64,000 bases of DNA from Cyanobium sp. NIES-981 (GCF_900088535.1 NZ_LT578417.1:1612001-1676000); one strand, 5' to 3'. Shown: positions 26,412 through 37,306, counted from the first letter of the stretch. Translations and numbers: made by a program. The notes: a model not told the origin generated them from the sequence alone.

Positions 26412-27890
26412 ATGCTCGAGGCCCATGCCCATCACCAGCTGAAGGCCCTGCTCCGCAGGGAGGGCCGCAGAAGTCAGGACGCCTGGCCCCATCAGCTCAG
26501 CCTCTGTCGGCTGGTGGCTCGGAGCCTGCGGCGTTGCGATCACACCCTGGTGAGGCTCACGCCGGGCAGCGGCCCTGGCTGGCTGCTGGGCCTGCTGGTG
26601 CCGCTGGCCTTGAGCGAAGCTTCGGTGGCGCTGGTGCTGAGCCCGGGCCTGCGGCAGCGGCTGCTGGAGGTGGAGCTGCCCCGGCTGGCGGCTGCTGGCC
26701 TGGCCCTGCCCTGCCATGAGGGGCCCGGCTCCGAGGGTGCCCGGCTGTGGCTGCTCAGCGTGGAGGAGCTGCTGCAGGCCTGGCGCGGGGGCACCCTGGG
26801 AGGGCGGCAGCTGGTGATCCCGGAAGCCGAGCAGCTCGATGCCCGGCTCCGGGCCGGCCTGGCCATGAGACTGGTGGGAGCCGACTGGGACCGACTGGCC
26901 CGCGCCCACCCCGCTGCCGCTCCGGCGCTGGCGGAGCTGCACGGACGGCTGAGCCGGCAGGTGATGGCCCACCCCGGGGGGGATCGCCGTCCCCTGCCCC
27001 TCGCGCCGGAAGACGAGGCCCCGCTGCGGCAGTTGCTCGGCCTCTTCCAGCCGCTGCCGGAACCCTGGCAGCGATGGCAGGCCAGCGGGGGAGACGCCTG
27101 GGTGAGCTGGGCCGCGCTGGAAGCCGCCTGCCAGCACCAGGGTCCGGCCCTCGTCTGGAGCCTGCATCGGCAGCCGCTCGAGCCGCTGCACCTGCTCAAC
27201 GGTCTCTTCGAGGGTCGCGGCGCCGTGCTGGTGGCGGAACTGGCCGGATCCAGCACGCAGCTGACCGGCAACGGGGATGCCGGCCTGGGCTTCATCCCGA
27301 ACGTCTGCGTGGATCTGGGCGATACGCCGCTGTCCGATCCGCTGCCGGTGTACGCCCCCCTCCGCCAACCGTTGCCGAACAGCCCGCGCTACGGCGAGCA
27401 CCTGCTGGACCAGTGCCGCCGCCTTGTGCTGGGGCAGGCAGGGCTCAGCCTCATCCTCATCGACGATGAGGGATTGCGTCTCTCCCTGACCAGCGGCCTG
27501 GCCGCCGAGTTCGGCAGTCGGGTGGTGCACGAGAGCAGCACGGCTGAATCCAACGGGGTGATCTGCGCGCGCTGGAGCTGGTGGCTGGACCACCAGGGCC
27601 TTCTGCCCCTGCCGTGCCAGATCGTGGTCGGTCTGCTGCCGATCGCCAGCCTGGAGGATCCGCTCACGGCAGCCCAGGTGCTGGCCCTGCGGCGCCAGGG
27701 CCGTGACTGGTTCCGGGAGCGGCTGCTGCCCGACGGGCTCACCCGCCTGCAACTGGCCATCACCGGCCTGCGGGGACAGGGAGGAAGACTGGCCATCCTG
27801 GATGGCAGGCTGCGCGGCCGCAGCTGGGGACGCCAGGTGCTCGGGGCCCTGGAGCCATGGGTGAACCTCCGTCAGCTGTTGCCGCCGTAA
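26412..27890 (+). CDS. DinG/Rad3-like helicase relative with degenerate ATPase motifs
   Basis: A 492-residue protein whose C-terminal part follows the DinG layout. LLPIASLEDPL stands where DinG has its LPFPVPxDP motif, and GLRGQGGRLAILDGRLRGRSWG stands where motif VI and the following strand are expected. The ATPase motifs are eroded: Walker A is TPGSGPGW (residues 50-57, no GKT) and the DEAH box is replaced by PEAE (137-140). No Fe-S cysteine cluster is evident. ATP-driven unwinding is therefore doubtful; a structural or DNA-binding role is possible. It starts at ATG 26412, divergent from tyrA. Confidence 0.6.
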   Translation: MLEAHAHHQLKALLRREGRRSQDAWPHQLSLCRLVARSLRRCDHTLVRLTPGSGPGWLLGLLVPLALSEASVALVLSPGLRQRLLEVELPRLAAAGLALPCHEGPGSEGARLWLLSVEELLQAWRGGTLGGRQLVIPEAEQLDARLRAGLAMRLVGADWDRLARAHPAAAPALAELHGRLSRQVMAHPGGDRRPLPLAPEDEAPLRQLLGLFQPLPEPWQRWQASGGDAWVSWAALEAACQHQGPALVWSLHRQPLEPLHLLNGLFEGRGAVLVAELAGSSTQLTGNGDAGLGFIPNVCVDLGDTPLSDPLPVYAPLRQPLPNSPRYGEHLLDQCRRLVLGQAGLSLILIDDEGLRLSLTSGLAAEFGSRVVHESSTAESNGVICARWSWWLDHQGLLPLPCQIVVGLLPIASLEDPLTAAQVLALRRQGRDWFRERLLPDGLTRLQLAITGLRGQGGRLAILDGRLRGRSWGRQVLGALEPWVNLRQLLPP

Positions 27891-27937
27891 CCCCCCACCT
27901 AGCCTGAGCCGGTGAAAGCCGTTCCGGAGCACGACCG

Positions 27938-28180
27938 ATGGGGGAAGCACGCCGCCGCACCATCCAGGGCCTTCCCCCCAAGGGACCGAAGCGTGCCGAA
28001 GACGGCGACACCTCGCCCCGGATCGCCCCGTGGCTGCCCCTCACCCGCCCCCAGGCCGACCGGTTCGTGTCCATCACCACCAGGGGCGCCTGGATCGGCA
28101 TCGCGGCCCTCGTGCTGTTCTGGCTCACGGTGCGCTTCCTGGGTCCGGCCCTGGGATGGTGGACGTTGGCGGACGGCTGA
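27938..28180 (+). CDS. DUF2839 small membrane protein
   Basis: An 80-residue cyanobacterial protein with the family start MGEARRRTIQGLPPKGPK, a variable hydrophilic middle, and one transmembrane helix (WIGIAALVLFWLTVRFLGP) near the C terminus. Its function is not known. ATG 27938 follows the DinG-like gene by 47 bases on the same strand. Confidence 0.85.
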   Translation: MGEARRRTIQGLPPKGPKRAEDGDTSPRIAPWLPLTRPQADRFVSITTRGAWIGIAALVLFWLTVRFLGPALGWWTLADG

Positions 28181-28271
28181 CCCAGGTCCGGGGCCAGGTC
28201 CGGAACTAGGCATTCATACCCACAGAAAACGGAAGAAATGCTTAGGATCCGTAGTTATTGGCGCTAGACCC

Positions 28272-28622
28272 ATGTTTCCCCGGCTCGCGGAGCAGTACCG
28301 CTCCGTTGTCCACGATCTGGTGATGAGCCTTGAGGCCCTGGCCACAAGCCTCCAGAGCCGCGGCATGGCCGCCACCTGTTACAGCTGCGGCGATGGCCGC
28401 GATGGTCACGGTGCCTCCTTCGTCGCCAACCTGGGCACCAACCACATGGTGCGGTTTCTGGTCTCCGACTTCGGCATCAGCTGGGTTGAATCCCGCAACG
28501 GCCATGAGCTGGTGAAACTGGAAGGAGCCGAAGCCATCCAGGAACTCCAGCGAGTGGCACAGGTGCTCCAGAGTGCCCCCAGCCAGGACGTTGCTCCCGC
28601 AGCGCCGTCGATCACCCCCTGA
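28272..28622 (+). CDS. DUF1815 protein
   Basis: A 116-residue soluble protein of a cyanobacteria-specific family. It is recognised by MFPRLAEQYRSVVHDLVMSLEAL, a CYSCG motif, ASFVANLGTNHMVRFLVSDFGISWVE (in outline) and a C-terminal helix. Its function is unknown. It is preceded by a relatively A/T-rich stretch (28207-28270) that probably holds its promoter, though no clear -35/-10 pair can be fixed. Confidence 0.88.
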   Translation: MFPRLAEQYRSVVHDLVMSLEALATSLQSRGMAATCYSCGDGRDGHGASFVANLGTNHMVRFLVSDFGISWVESRNGHELVKLEGAEAIQELQRVAQVLQSAPSQDVAPAAPSITP

Positions 28623-28687
28623 AGGCCGGCCCCCTGTCTCCGGTGGCAGACAGCCGGTGAGGCTGACCTGCCACCCGCGCCCGGCTG

Positions 28688-29896
28688 TCATCCGGCCACC
28701 GGCAGAGCACCGGCTGGGCTGGCCCCAGCATCGCCCCCGGAAGCAGCTGCCATGCCCGATCCCTCAACGGCGGACGCCGTGCTGGCTGAAGCCTTGGCCG
28801 CCGCAGCCAGGGGCTTCATCGAATTGGCCGTCACCTCCGAACCTTCGGTGAGCTTGCGCCGGGTGCGCTGCTCGATCTCGGCAGCTTGCTCCGGATTCTG
28901 CTCCAGCCAGGTGATGGTGTTGTCGCGGCCCTGGCCGATGTTGTCGCCCTCGTAGCTGTACCAGGCGCCCTTGCGGATCACCACACCGGTTTCCTCGGCC
29001 AGATCGAGCAGGCATCCCAGGGTGCTGATGCCCCGACCGAACAGGATGTCGAACTCGGCGATCCGGAACGGGGGGGCCACCTTGTTCTTGGCCACCTTCA
29101 CCTTGGCGCGGATGCCGTATTCCTCGGTGCCGCGCTTCAGCGTCTGGATGCGGCGAATGTCGAGGCGCACCGAGGCGTAGAACTTCAGCGCATTGCCGCC
29201 GGTGGTGGTTTCCGGACTGCCGTAGGTGACGCCGATCTTCTGGCGCAGCTGGTTCAGGAAGATCACGGTGCAGCCGGACTTGCCGATGTTGCCGGTGATC
29301 TTCCGCATGGCCTGGCTCATCAGACGGGCCTGGCTGCCCACCGCCAGATCCCCCATCTCCCCCTCGATCTCGGCCCGGGGCGTCAGAGCCGCCACCGAGT
29401 CGACCACGACGATGTCGACGGCGGCGGAGCGCACCAGCTGGTCGACGATCTCCAAGGCCATTTCGCCCGTATCCGGCTGGGATACCAGCAGGTTTTCGAT
29501 GTCCACCCCCAGGGCGGCCGCATAGACGGGATCGAGGGCGTGCTCAGCGTCCACGAACGCCGCCACGCCACCGCGCTTCTGTACCTCGGCGATGGCATGG
29601 AGCGTGAGGGTGGTCTTGCCGGAACTCTCCGGGCCGTAGACCTCCACCACCCGGCCCTTGGGATAGCCGCCGCCGAGGGCCAGATCGAGGGTCAGGGCAC
29701 CGGTGGAGATCGTTTCCACCCGCATGCGGGAGGCATCGCCGAGGCGCATGATCGAGCCCTTGCCGAAGTTGCGCTCGATCTGGTTGAGCACCAGGCCCAG
29801 GGCCTTGTCCCGCTCCGCCGCGGCACGGGCATCGGCGGAAGAGGAGGCCGCGGCACCGGTCGTGGCGAAGGAAGCGGCCTTGGAATCAGCAGGCAT
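28688..29896 (-). CDS. recA: Recombinase RecA
   Basis: The central DNA recombinase and LexA co-protease, 402 residues. It shows KGSIMRLGD, Walker [22 protein letters not shown], the [20 protein letters not shown] loop-1 region and the [28 protein letters not shown] loop-2 region (outlined). A C-terminal Ala/Gly-rich tail follows the core. The start is ATG 29896 (MPADSKAAS); an upstream in-frame start at 29935 is less likely. A near-consensus LexA box lies 97 bases upstream. Confidence 0.98.
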   Translation of the reverse strand: MPADSKAASFATTGAAASSSADARAAAERDKALGLVLNQIERNFGKGSIMRLGDASRMRVETISTGALTLDLALGGGYPKGRVVEVYGPESSGKTTLTLHAIAEVQKRGGVAAFVDAEHALDPVYAAALGVDIENLLVSQPDTGEMALEIVDQLVRSAAVDIVVVDSVAALTPRAEIEGEMGDLAVGSQARLMSQAMRKITGNIGKSGCTVIFLNQLRQKIGVTYGSPETTTGGNALKFYASVRLDIRRIQTLKRGTEEYGIRAKVKVAKNKVAPPFRIAEFDILFGRGISTLGCLLDLAEETGVVIRKGAWYSYEGDNIGQGRDNTITWLEQNPEQAAEIEQRTRRKLTEGSEVTANSMKPLAAAAKASASTASAVEGSGMAAASGGDAGASPAGALPVAG

Positions 29897-29992
29897 GGGG
29901 AGGAAAACGGAGGGTGAATCGGGCCGCAGAGCCATCCTGCGGCCGCCGGGAAGTCAGTACCACCAAACGAGACCAGCGTCTCAATCGCGCCT

Positions 29993-30006
29993 AGTACGTA
30001 CGTACC
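29993..30006 (-). promoter_or_regulatory. LexA-type SOS operator upstream of recA
   Basis: AGTACGTACGTACC fits the cyanobacterial LexA consensus RGTACnnnDGTWCB at 13 of 14 positions and contains a perfect 12-base palindrome (29994-30005). It lies between recA and the upstream HAD gene, where the recA promoter is expected. Confidence 0.6.
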
Positions 30007-30014
30007 CTAGCGGG

Positions 30015-30776
30015 TCAGGGCCACTGCGCCAGGGGGCCGGCAAAGCGTTCCGGCTCCAGCCAGTGGATCCCGTCGGGCAGATCGACGCCATCCGCCGGAC
30101 CGAGATAGCCCCAGCTCACCAGAAAGCAGCGCACGGCCGTCAGGGCCGGATCGGCGCGCACCCGCTCCAGGGTCGGGCGGCGGTCCTCCACGAACCACAG
30201 GCGGGGATGGCGGACGAGCAGCCGCCGCAGCACCTCGGGCTTGCTGCCCTGTTCGTGGCCGTGCAGGGCCGAGGGCTCCAGGGCGGCAGCCTGCAGGATC
30301 CGGTGGGCAAAGTCCTTGCCCTTGGTGGTGAGCACCATCCAGGCGACGCCGTCGCCGTCCAGCCGCCGCAGCCGCTCCACGACGCCGGGATAGAAGCGGT
30401 GCAGGGCGAGCCAGGCGGACAGGTCCGCGCGGATCGCGCGGGATCGCACCTGCTCAAGCGTCTGCTGCAGCTGCGGCGCGCTCCAGCCCCAGCGGGCGAG
30501 GAGCTGGGGCAGCCGCTGGCTGTAGTGGGCGAGGAGGTCCTCCAGGGCGAGGTCCGCACGGGAGAGTTCCGCCGCCATCAGCACCATCTCCCATCCCTTG
30601 TGGATGAGCGGACGCAGGCGGGCGAAGGCGGCAGGCGCCTGCTCGGGCAGCGCGATGGCGGGGGCCAGCTGCAGGGCCGCCGCCCGGGCGGCCCACCAGT
30701 ACTCGGCCATGCCGTCCACGAGCACCCCGTCGAAGTCGAAGACGACCAGGGGAGCGGCGGGGGAGTTCCCAGTCAC
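30015..30776 (-). CDS. HAD-family hydrolase
   Basis: A 253-residue haloacid-dehalogenase-like phosphatase. Motif I is VVFDFDGVLVDG with the nucleophile Asp, motif II is the VLTTKGKDF region, and motif III/IV is LWFVEDRRPTLERV. The cap domain is helical. The substrate is unknown; the layout resembles phosphoglycolate-phosphatase-like members. It starts at GTG 30776, the first start before motif I, and ends 119 bases before recA with the LexA-like site between. Confidence 0.82.
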   Translation of the reverse strand: MTGNSPAAPLVVFDFDGVLVDGMAEYWWAARAAALQLAPAIALPEQAPAAFARLRPLIHKGWEMVLMAAELSRADLALEDLLAHYSQRLPQLLARWGWSAPQLQQTLEQVRSRAIRADLSAWLALHRFYPGVVERLRRLDGDGVAWMVLTTKGKDFAHRILQAAALEPSALHGHEQGSKPEVLRRLLVRHPRLWFVEDRRPTLERVRADPALTAVRCFLVSWGYLGPADGVDLPDGIHWLEPERFAGPLAQWP

Positions 30777-30805
30777 GGCAGGGCTCCCAGAGTGCTGGGG
30801 AAAAA

Positions 30806-30877
30806 CTGGGCCGCTAGGATTCGAACCTAGGAATGGCGGGACCAAAACCCGCTGCCTTACCACTTGGCGACGGCCCA
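30806..30877 (-). tRNA. tRNA-Gln (TTG)
   Basis: A cloverleaf on the minus strand with acceptor TGGGCCG/CGGCCCA (the U1-A72 pair is typical of tRNA-Gln), anticodon loop TTTTGGT (anticodon TTG) and T-arm GGTTCGAATCC. The discriminator is G; CCA is not encoded. Confidence 0.95.
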
Positions 30878-30970
30878 ATGTCGGTGGAGTCAGGCTGCCG
30901 GGGCAGCAGCTCCTGAAAGGGGGAAACCCAGCTGGTGAGACCGGATCCCGCAGCGGCGCTCGCCGTTGCC

Positions 30971-31005
30971 TAGATAGTTACCCACAGCGTCCGGTCCTTC
31001 GTCAA
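30971..31005 (-). promoter_or_regulatory. Possible promoter of tRNA-Gln
   Basis: On the minus strand TTGACG (31005-31000) is followed after about 19 bases by the AT-rich TAACTATCTA (30980-30971), roughly 90 bases before the tRNA. The spacing is longer than ideal, so this is a weak call. Confidence 0.3.
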
Positions 31006-31033
31006 TCACCAGCCGCCGTGAAGCCCAGCCCGT

Positions 31034-32713
31034 TCAGGCCGGGAACAGGCGCAGCCGCTGATCGCCGCTGGGACCGAACACGGCTGTGCGCACCCGGTAG
31101 CGGCTGGCCAGCTCACACTGCAAGCGGCGCACCCGTTCACTGCGGGGCAGCAGTTCCACGGGCTGGCCCTGGGCCAGCACCACGTGCTCCACCGCCAGGC
31201 GGCACTCCTCCAGGGCCGCCAGGGTGTCATCGCCCTCGGGGGCCGGCGAGGGGGGCTCCAGGGGGCGGTGGCGGGCGAGCAGCCGCTCCAGGGCCCGCTG
31301 CAACTGGGGCATGGCACTGCTCTTGATCACCAGGATCGGCAGGCCCAGATCCTGGGCCAGACGGCGCACGTGGGGGTCGCGGCCGAGCTGCTGGCGGGCG
31401 CTGAGCACCACGTCAGCCAGCTCCACGCTGCCCACCACGGCCACGGGCATCTGCCGGGCCCGCACCACCTGCTCGAGGGCGCTGCGGCTGATGCCGGCGC
31501 CGTAGACCCGCAACGGCGGGGGCGCGGTGGCTGGAGGAGGTGGCGGAGCCGCAGGTGAAGGCTCAGGTGGGGGCGCCCCGCCCCCAGCACTGGCGGCAGG
31601 GGGGCTGGCGGCAGGGGCCGGAACGCCGGGCGCTGCGGCGGCTCGGGGCGACAGGGGCCTGGCGATGGAACGGGGGCGGGGGGGCAGGTCCTCCTGCAGC
31701 TGCAACCGTCCATCCGGCCCCAGCTCCCGCACCTGGGGCCTGGCGGCCTGGCCCCGCAGCAGCCCGTCCACCGTCTGGGCCACATCCCGGTGGATCAGCC
31801 AGCGATGGCGGCTGTGCATCTCCACCGCCAGGGGAAAGGTGGGCTCGGCAGCCCGCTCCAGCACGGTCTTCTGGGTGCGCCGCCGCCGCGCCTCCTCATC
31901 CCCGAGGGTGACCGACTGGATCCCCCCCACCAGATCGCTGAGGGTGGGGTTCTTGATCAGGTTGGTGAGCTCGTTGCCGTGGGCCGTGGCCACCAGCATC
32001 ACGCCCCGCTCCGCAATGGTTCGCGCCGCCTGGGCTTCCCGTTCCGTGCCGATTTCATCAATCACGATCACCTCGGGCATGTGGTTCTCCACCGCCTCGA
32101 TCATCACCTCGTGCTGCAGGTCAGGCCTGGCCACCTGCATGCGGCGGGCGCGGCCGATGGCGGGATGCGGGATGTCGCCATCGCCGGCGATCTCGTTGCT
32201 CGTGTCGATCACCACCACCCGCTTGCCGAGATCGTCGGCCAGCACCCGGGCGATCTCCCGCAGGGCCGTGGTCTTGCCCACCCCGGGGCGGCCCATCAGC
32301 AGCAGCGACTGGCCGGAATCGAGCAGGTCGCGCACCATCACCACCGTGCCGAACACGGCCCGGCCCACGCGGCAGGTGAGGCCCACGATGGCCCCGGTGC
32401 GGTTGCGGATCGCGCTGATGCGGTGCAGGGTGCAGGCGATGCCGGCCCGGTTGTCCGCGCCGAAGGCGCCCAGCTGGTCCACCACCGCATCGAGATCGCT
32501 GCGCTCCACCGGCCGATCGCCGAGCAGGGAGGCCCGGCCCGGGTAGCGGGCCTCCGGCAGCCGGCCCAGGTCCAGCACCACCTCCAGCAGGTGGGCCCGG
32601 CTCTCCGCACTGGCGAGGGCCGCCCGCACCGGAGCGGGGAGCACCGCCAACAACCGGTCGAGGTCGTCGCTGATGGCCTGGGGCGTCCCCGTGGCCGGCA
32701 GCTCGGCCGCCAT
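31034..32713 (-). CDS. Ycf45-type AAA ATPase with R3H-like C terminus
   Basis: A 559-residue protein of the plastid Ycf45/SpoIIIAA-like ATPase family. An N-terminal helical region precedes the ATPase with Walker [10 protein letters not shown] (141-149) and Walker B VIVIDE (215-220). Sensor-like [14 protein letters not shown] and [11 protein letters not shown] follow. A Pro/Ala-rich linker (about 350-430) leads to a C-terminal part with an R3H-like nucleic-acid-binding end ([13 protein letters not shown]). The role is unknown; single-stranded nucleic acid remodelling is suggested by the domains. ATG 32713 starts the conserved part. Confidence 0.82.
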   Translation of the reverse strand: MAAELPATGTPQAISDDLDRLLAVLPAPVRAALASAESRAHLLEVVLDLGRLPEARYPGRASLLGDRPVERSDLDAVVDQLGAFGADNRAGIACTLHRISAIRNRTGAIVGLTCRVGRAVFGTVVMVRDLLDSGQSLLLMGRPGVGKTTALREIARVLADDLGKRVVVIDTSNEIAGDGDIPHPAIGRARRMQVARPDLQHEVMIEAVENHMPEVIVIDEIGTEREAQAARTIAERGVMLVATAHGNELTNLIKNPTLSDLVGGIQSVTLGDEEARRRRTQKTVLERAAEPTFPLAVEMHSRHRWLIHRDVAQTVDGLLRGQAARPQVRELGPDGRLQLQEDLPPRPRSIARPLSPRAAAAPGVPAPAASPPAASAGGGAPPPEPSPAAPPPPPATAPPPLRVYGAGISRSALEQVVRARQMPVAVVGSVELADVVLSARQQLGRDPHVRRLAQDLGLPILVIKSSAMPQLQRALERLLARHRPLEPPSPAPEGDDTLAALEECRLAVEHVVLAQGQPVELLPRSERVRRLQCELASRYRVRTAVFGPSGDQRLRLFPA

Positions 32714-32727
32714 GGGAGGGGGAGGGA

Positions 32728-33765
32728 TCAGGGGCTCGGGGGACGGCACCGCAACGGCCTGGGGTGGCCTCGTTCTAGCCAGGGCAGCACCAGACCCCGC
32801 GCCTGCTTCAGGGCCCGGGGCCACAGCTCCGAGGCCGCCAGCAGGGACACACCCCGCCGCTGGGCCTCCTGCAGCAGCGGCTGAAGGGAGCGCCGGGCCA
32901 CGCCGCCGAAGGCGACGCCGGCGCAGAGCCGCGCCAGCGCAGGCTGGCGTTGCAGCAGGGGCAGCGTGGAGGCATTGGTGCCGCCGGCCAGCTGCAGGGG
33001 GCCGGGCGGCAGCCGGCGGCCACGGCGCTGCAGGAGGGTCACGGCGGCATGGGCGGTGCCATCACCCACATCCCCGCTCATCGGCCGGCCGTCCAGCTGC
33101 CAGAGCGGCGCCAGTCCATGGGCACGCAGGGCCCGGTAGCGCTGCCACAGCTCCTGCTCGGCCACCTCGGGGCCGGCACTCACCGCCACCCGGCGGAACG
33201 GGACCCCACTGAGGCGCAGCTGCTCCAGCCGCTGCTCGAAGGGCTGCTGACGTCCTGGCTGGGTGTGCAGCTCCACCGCATCGGGAGCCAGCTGCCGCAA
33301 CAGCGCAGGCACCGCCGCTGCCGGGAGCACGCGGCCACGCTCCTCGATCAGGCCCAGCGGACAGGCCGGCAGGCAGCGGCCGCAGCCGTAGCAGCGCTCC
33401 TCCAGCACCCCGGCGGCACCGGTGGCTCCAACGCCGATGGCGAGGGCCGGGCAGACCCGCTCACAGGGGCGCGGGCAGGCGGGCGGGCATTGCCCCGGAT
33501 CGAACCAGGCCTTGCGGAAGTGGGGATCCTCACCGTCGCTGAGGCTGATCATCAGCCACGGACGTTCGGCCCCATGGCCTTCGGCCCAGGCGATGCCGCG
33601 GCGGGCAGCGGCCACGGCTGCGGTGTCGGCCGCCACATCCAGGCAATGCACTCCGGCGAGCGCGTAGAGGCCGGCAAGGTCCTCGATGGCGGCCAGATCG
33701 TGATTGCTGGCACCGGCGATCCACTTCACCCAGCTGCCGCAGCGCAGGGCCGTCTCAGGCGTCAT
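32728..33765 (-). CDS. ldpA: Light-dependent period protein LdpA (Fe-S)
   Basis: LdpA senses redox state and feeds light information to the cyanobacterial circadian clock. The 345-residue protein has two 4Fe-4S-type cysteine sets: Cys93, 97, 101, 105 ([13 protein letters not shown]) and Cys125, 128, 131, 135 ([12 protein letters not shown]). The N terminus reads [18 protein letters not shown], as in known LdpA. The C-terminal half is TIM-barrel-like. It starts at ATG 33765 and ends 14 bases before the Ycf45-type gene; ndhN lies upstream on the same strand. Confidence 0.92.
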   Translation of the reverse strand: MTPETALRCGSWVKWIAGASNHDLAAIEDLAGLYALAGVHCLDVAADTAAVAAARRGIAWAEGHGAERPWLMISLSDGEDPHFRKAWFDPGQCPPACPRPCERVCPALAIGVGATGAAGVLEERCYGCGRCLPACPLGLIEERGRVLPAAAVPALLRQLAPDAVELHTQPGRQQPFEQRLEQLRLSGVPFRRVAVSAGPEVAEQELWQRYRALRAHGLAPLWQLDGRPMSGDVGDGTAHAAVTLLQRRGRRLPPGPLQLAGGTNASTLPLLQRQPALARLCAGVAFGGVARRSLQPLLQEAQRRGVSLLAASELWPRALKQARGLVLPWLERGHPRPLRCRPPSP

Positions 33766-33805
33766 CGCCGCGGATCCCTCCCGCAGACGCGTGGCGCAGC
33801 ACGCC

Positions 33806-34270
33806 TCAGGCGGCGGCCAACACGGCCTCCAGGGGCTGCCAGCGCAGCTCCCGGGCCCCGCCCATCTCCACCACGATCTTGAGGCGGGCCTCCCGCTGGG
33901 TGAGCTTCACCAAGGAGCTGAGCTCCGCCGTGGAGAGCACCTGCCCCTCCAGCAGCCACAGCAGGATGGGCTGGTCGCCCTCCAGCAGACTGCCCAGCTG
34001 CGGCATCACGCGGTGCACCTCTCCGACGGCGGCGCCGCGTCCCACGCTCTGGTGGCCCAGGTGCGGAGGACGGACTCCATGCAGCTGGAGCAGGAAGGCC
34101 TCGGGGTCGCCCAGGCCGCGGGCGGACGTGATCTGGGCGCGGTAGCCGGCGGCCCGCAGGCGCCGCATCAGCCGGGTCTCCGCCCCCCCCTCCAACGGAG
34201 CGAACAGAGCCAGGGCACCGGCCCGCTCGAGGTCTTGTCGAAATCCCCGACCAGACAACAGCAGCGGCAT
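33806..34270 (-). CDS. ndhN: NAD(P)H-quinone oxidoreductase subunit N
   Basis: A peripheral subunit of cyanobacterial NDH-1 found only in oxygenic phototrophs, used in respiration and cyclic electron flow. The 154-residue protein begins [20 protein letters not shown] and contains [32 protein letters not shown] and a typical C terminus. It starts at ATG 34270. It is divergent from the ribosomal superoperon across 526 bases, and its stop lies 40 bases before ldpA. Confidence 0.95.
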   Translation of the reverse strand: MPLLLSGRGFRQDLERAGALALFAPLEGGAETRLMRRLRAAGYRAQITSARGLGDPEAFLLQLHGVRPPHLGHQSVGRGAAVGEVHRVMPQLGSLLEGDQPILLWLLEGQVLSTAELSSLVKLTQREARLKIVVEMGGARELRWQPLEAVLAAA

Positions 34271-34796
34271 GGTGATGGTGACGCGGTGGGGCGAGTCTGC
34301 CAGCTTCCCGGGGATGGGGAACGTTCCCTGGGGACAACACCGGGAGGGGGAAGGCTGTGGGGTATGGTTGTCAGCTGTGCTTGGAATCTGTGCCCGACCG
34401 CTAGCCGGGCCTCCAGAACCTCGCACCAGGTCGCCAGTGGTGGCGGCCTCCACGGCCTGCGCGGCAGCACGGGTTTTTCCAACGTCTTCGCTTCGGCCCT
34501 GACGACCCTGGAAAAGCTTCTGTCTCGTCGCCGGGAAACTGCCTGAACGCGCTGATCTCTCCCAGGAGACGGTCCGTCCGGTCCAGGCAAGTCCCAGCCG
34601 CGCTGATCAGATCCTCGGGTCTGTCTGCTAGCGCCCTGGATTTCTCTTCAGGGTTCCGAGCTCTGCCGGGGTCGTCGCCGACGCCGACCGCAGAGCCCGG
34701 ATCCGGAATGGACGACACGGCACAGCACGACATTCAGGCATCTGCATCGGCTTCACCGGTACCCCCGGTGGTCCAGCTGGCGCTGACTCCCCTCCT
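34271..34796 (+). promoter_or_regulatory. Long intergenic leader between ndhN and rplC
   Basis: These 526 bases separate the divergent ndhN and rplC genes. They include a perfect 12-base palindrome GGGAACGTTCCC (34317-34328) and a candidate -10 TATGGT (34363-34368). Starting there, the rplC mRNA would carry an untranslated leader of more than 400 bases. A 60-codon frame (34364-34546, ending SRRRETA) is present but unsupported. Control of the ribosomal operon is expected from this region; no known r-protein leader fold was recognised. Confidence 0.4.
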
Positions 34797-35444
34797 ATGT
34801 CCATCGGCATTCTTGGGAAGAAACTGGGCATGTCCCAGTTCTTCGACGAGGCGGGCAAGTCCATCCCGGTCACCGTGATCGAGGCTGGTCCCTGCCGCAT
34901 CACCCAACTCAAATCCACCGACACGGACGGCTACACCGCCGTGCAGCTCGGTTTTGGCGACATTCGCGAAAAGCTCGTGAACAAGCCTGCCCAGGGCCAC
35001 CTCGCCAAATCCGGTGAGGACCTGCTCCGCCATCTCAAGGAATACCGGGTCGACAGCCTGGATGGTCTCGAGCTGGGCGGTGCCGTCACCGTCGCCGCCT
35101 TCGAGCCCGGCCAGAAGGTCGATGTGAGCGGCGACACGATGGGCCGGGGCTTCGCGGGCTACCAGAAGCGCCACGGCTTCAGCCGCGGCCCGATGACCCA
35201 CGGCTCCAAGAACCATCGTGAGCCGGGTTCCACCGGCGCTGGCACCACCCCGGGCCGGGTCTATCCCGGCAAGCGGATGGCCGGCCGTTACGGCGGCAAG
35301 CAGACCACCACCCGTGGCCTGGTGATCCTGAAAGTGGACACCGAGCGGAATCTGCTGGTGGTGAAGGGATCGGTGCCCGGCAAGCCCGGCGCGCTGCTCA
35401 ACATCCGCCCGGCCAACCGGGTGGGCGCCAAGGCCGGGAACTGA
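34797..35444 (+). CDS. rplC: 50S ribosomal protein L3
   Basis: The first gene of the superoperon; L3 is an early assembly protein whose loop reaches the peptidyl transferase centre. The 215 residues begin [20 protein letters not shown] and include [22 protein letters not shown], the conserved long loop in which a Gln is methylated in many bacteria (here the loop reads HREPGS). ATG 34797 has no strong Shine-Dalgarno sequence. rpsJ, which precedes rplC in many bacteria, is absent. Confidence 0.99.
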   Translation: MSIGILGKKLGMSQFFDEAGKSIPVTVIEAGPCRITQLKSTDTDGYTAVQLGFGDIREKLVNKPAQGHLAKSGEDLLRHLKEYRVDSLDGLELGGAVTVAAFEPGQKVDVSGDTMGRGFAGYQKRHGFSRGPMTHGSKNHREPGSTGAGTTPGRVYPGKRMAGRYGGKQTTTRGLVILKVDTERNLLVVKGSVPGKPGALLNIRPANRVGAKAGN

Positions 35445-35458
35445 GGAGGACCGACAAC

Positions 35459-36094
35459 ATGGCTCACTGTGTGATTCGCGACTGGCAGGGCAAGGAGGCC
35501 GGCAAGGCCGACCTCGACCTCAAGGTCGCCAAGACAAGCTCCGCCACCGACCTGGTGCACCGTGCCGTGGTGCGGCAGCTGGCCCACGCCCGCCAGGGCA
35601 CGGCCAGCACCCTCACCCGGGCCGAGGTGGCCGGTGGTGGCCGCAAGCCCTACAAGCAGAAGGGCACCGGCCGGGCCCGCCAGGGTTCGATCCGCACCCC
35701 CCTGCGCCCGGGCGGCGGCGTGGTGTTCGGGCCCAAGCCCCGCAGTTACAACCTGGCGATGAACCGCAAGGAGCGTCGCCTGGCCCTGCGCACCGCCCTG
35801 ATGAGCCGCGTGGAGGACATCACCGTGGTGAAGGGGTTCGGCACCGGTCTGGAGACGCCGAAAACCAAGGAGGTCAGCGCAGCCCTCGCCCGCTTCGGCA
35901 TCGAGGCCGGCGCCAAGGTGCTGGTGATCCTCGACAACGCTTCCGAAGCCGTACGCAAGTCCGTGCGGAACCTCGAGAAGGTGAAGCTGATCGCCGCCGA
36001 TCAGCTCAATGTGTTCGACCTGCTCAACGCCAGCAAGCTGGTGGTGAGCGAGGAGGCACTCGCGAAGATTCAGGAGGTCTACGGCGATGGCTGA
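35459..36094 (+). CDS. rplD: 50S ribosomal protein L4
   Basis: L4 lines the exit tunnel; in enterobacteria it also represses its own operon. The 211-residue protein has the extended loop with [21 protein letters not shown] and the C-terminal globular region with [17 protein letters not shown] strong AGGAGG site lies upstream of ATG 35459. The 3' end overlaps rplW by 8 bases. Confidence 0.99.
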   Translation: MAHCVIRDWQGKEAGKADLDLKVAKTSSATDLVHRAVVRQLAHARQGTASTLTRAEVAGGGRKPYKQKGTGRARQGSIRTPLRPGGGVVFGPKPRSYNLAMNRKERRLALRTALMSRVEDITVVKGFGTGLETPKTKEVSAALARFGIEAGAKVLVILDNASEAVRKSVRNLEKVKLIAADQLNVFDLLNASKLVVSEEALAKIQEVYGDG

Positions 36095-36389
36095 ACGTTT
36101 TGCAGGCCGGCTCGCGGATGTGATCCGCCGGCCGCTGATCACCGAGAAGGCCACCCGTGCCCTCGAACTGAATCAGTACACCTTCGAGGTGGACCACCGG
36201 GCCGCCAAGCCCGACATCAAGGCGGCCATCGAAAGCCTGTTCGATGTGAAGGTGGTGGGCGTCAGCACCATGAACCCGCCGCGTCGCAGCCGCCGCGTCG
36301 GCCGCTTCGCCGGCAAGCGCGCCCAGGTCAAGAAAGCCGTGGTGCGCCTGGCCGAGGGCAACGCCATCCAGCTGTTCCCTGAGTCCTGA
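36087..36389 (+). CDS. rplW: 50S ribosomal protein L23
   Basis: L23 sits at the tunnel exit and docks trigger factor and the signal recognition particle. It is 100 residues long, with [21 protein letters not shown] and the conserved basic tail [23 protein letters not shown] 36087 overlaps the rplD end by 8 bases, implying translational coupling. Confidence 0.99.
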   Translation: MAERFAGRLADVIRRPLITEKATRALELNQYTFEVDHRAAKPDIKAAIESLFDVKVVGVSTMNPPRRSRRVGRFAGKRAQVKKAVVRLAEGNAIQLFPES

Positions 36390-36407
36390 GGAGGGGTCTA
36401 CAACCAC

Positions 36408-37271
<864 letters not shown>

Positions 37272-37306
37272 TGAACCACACCGCTTTGCCCGCTTCCTGA
37301 ACCGCT

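Noticed and set aside
34364-34546. A 60-codon frame in the rplC leader (ends SRRRETA)
   Set aside because: No Shine-Dalgarno sequence, no known family, and its start overlaps a candidate -10 element. It could be a leader peptide but cannot be supported.
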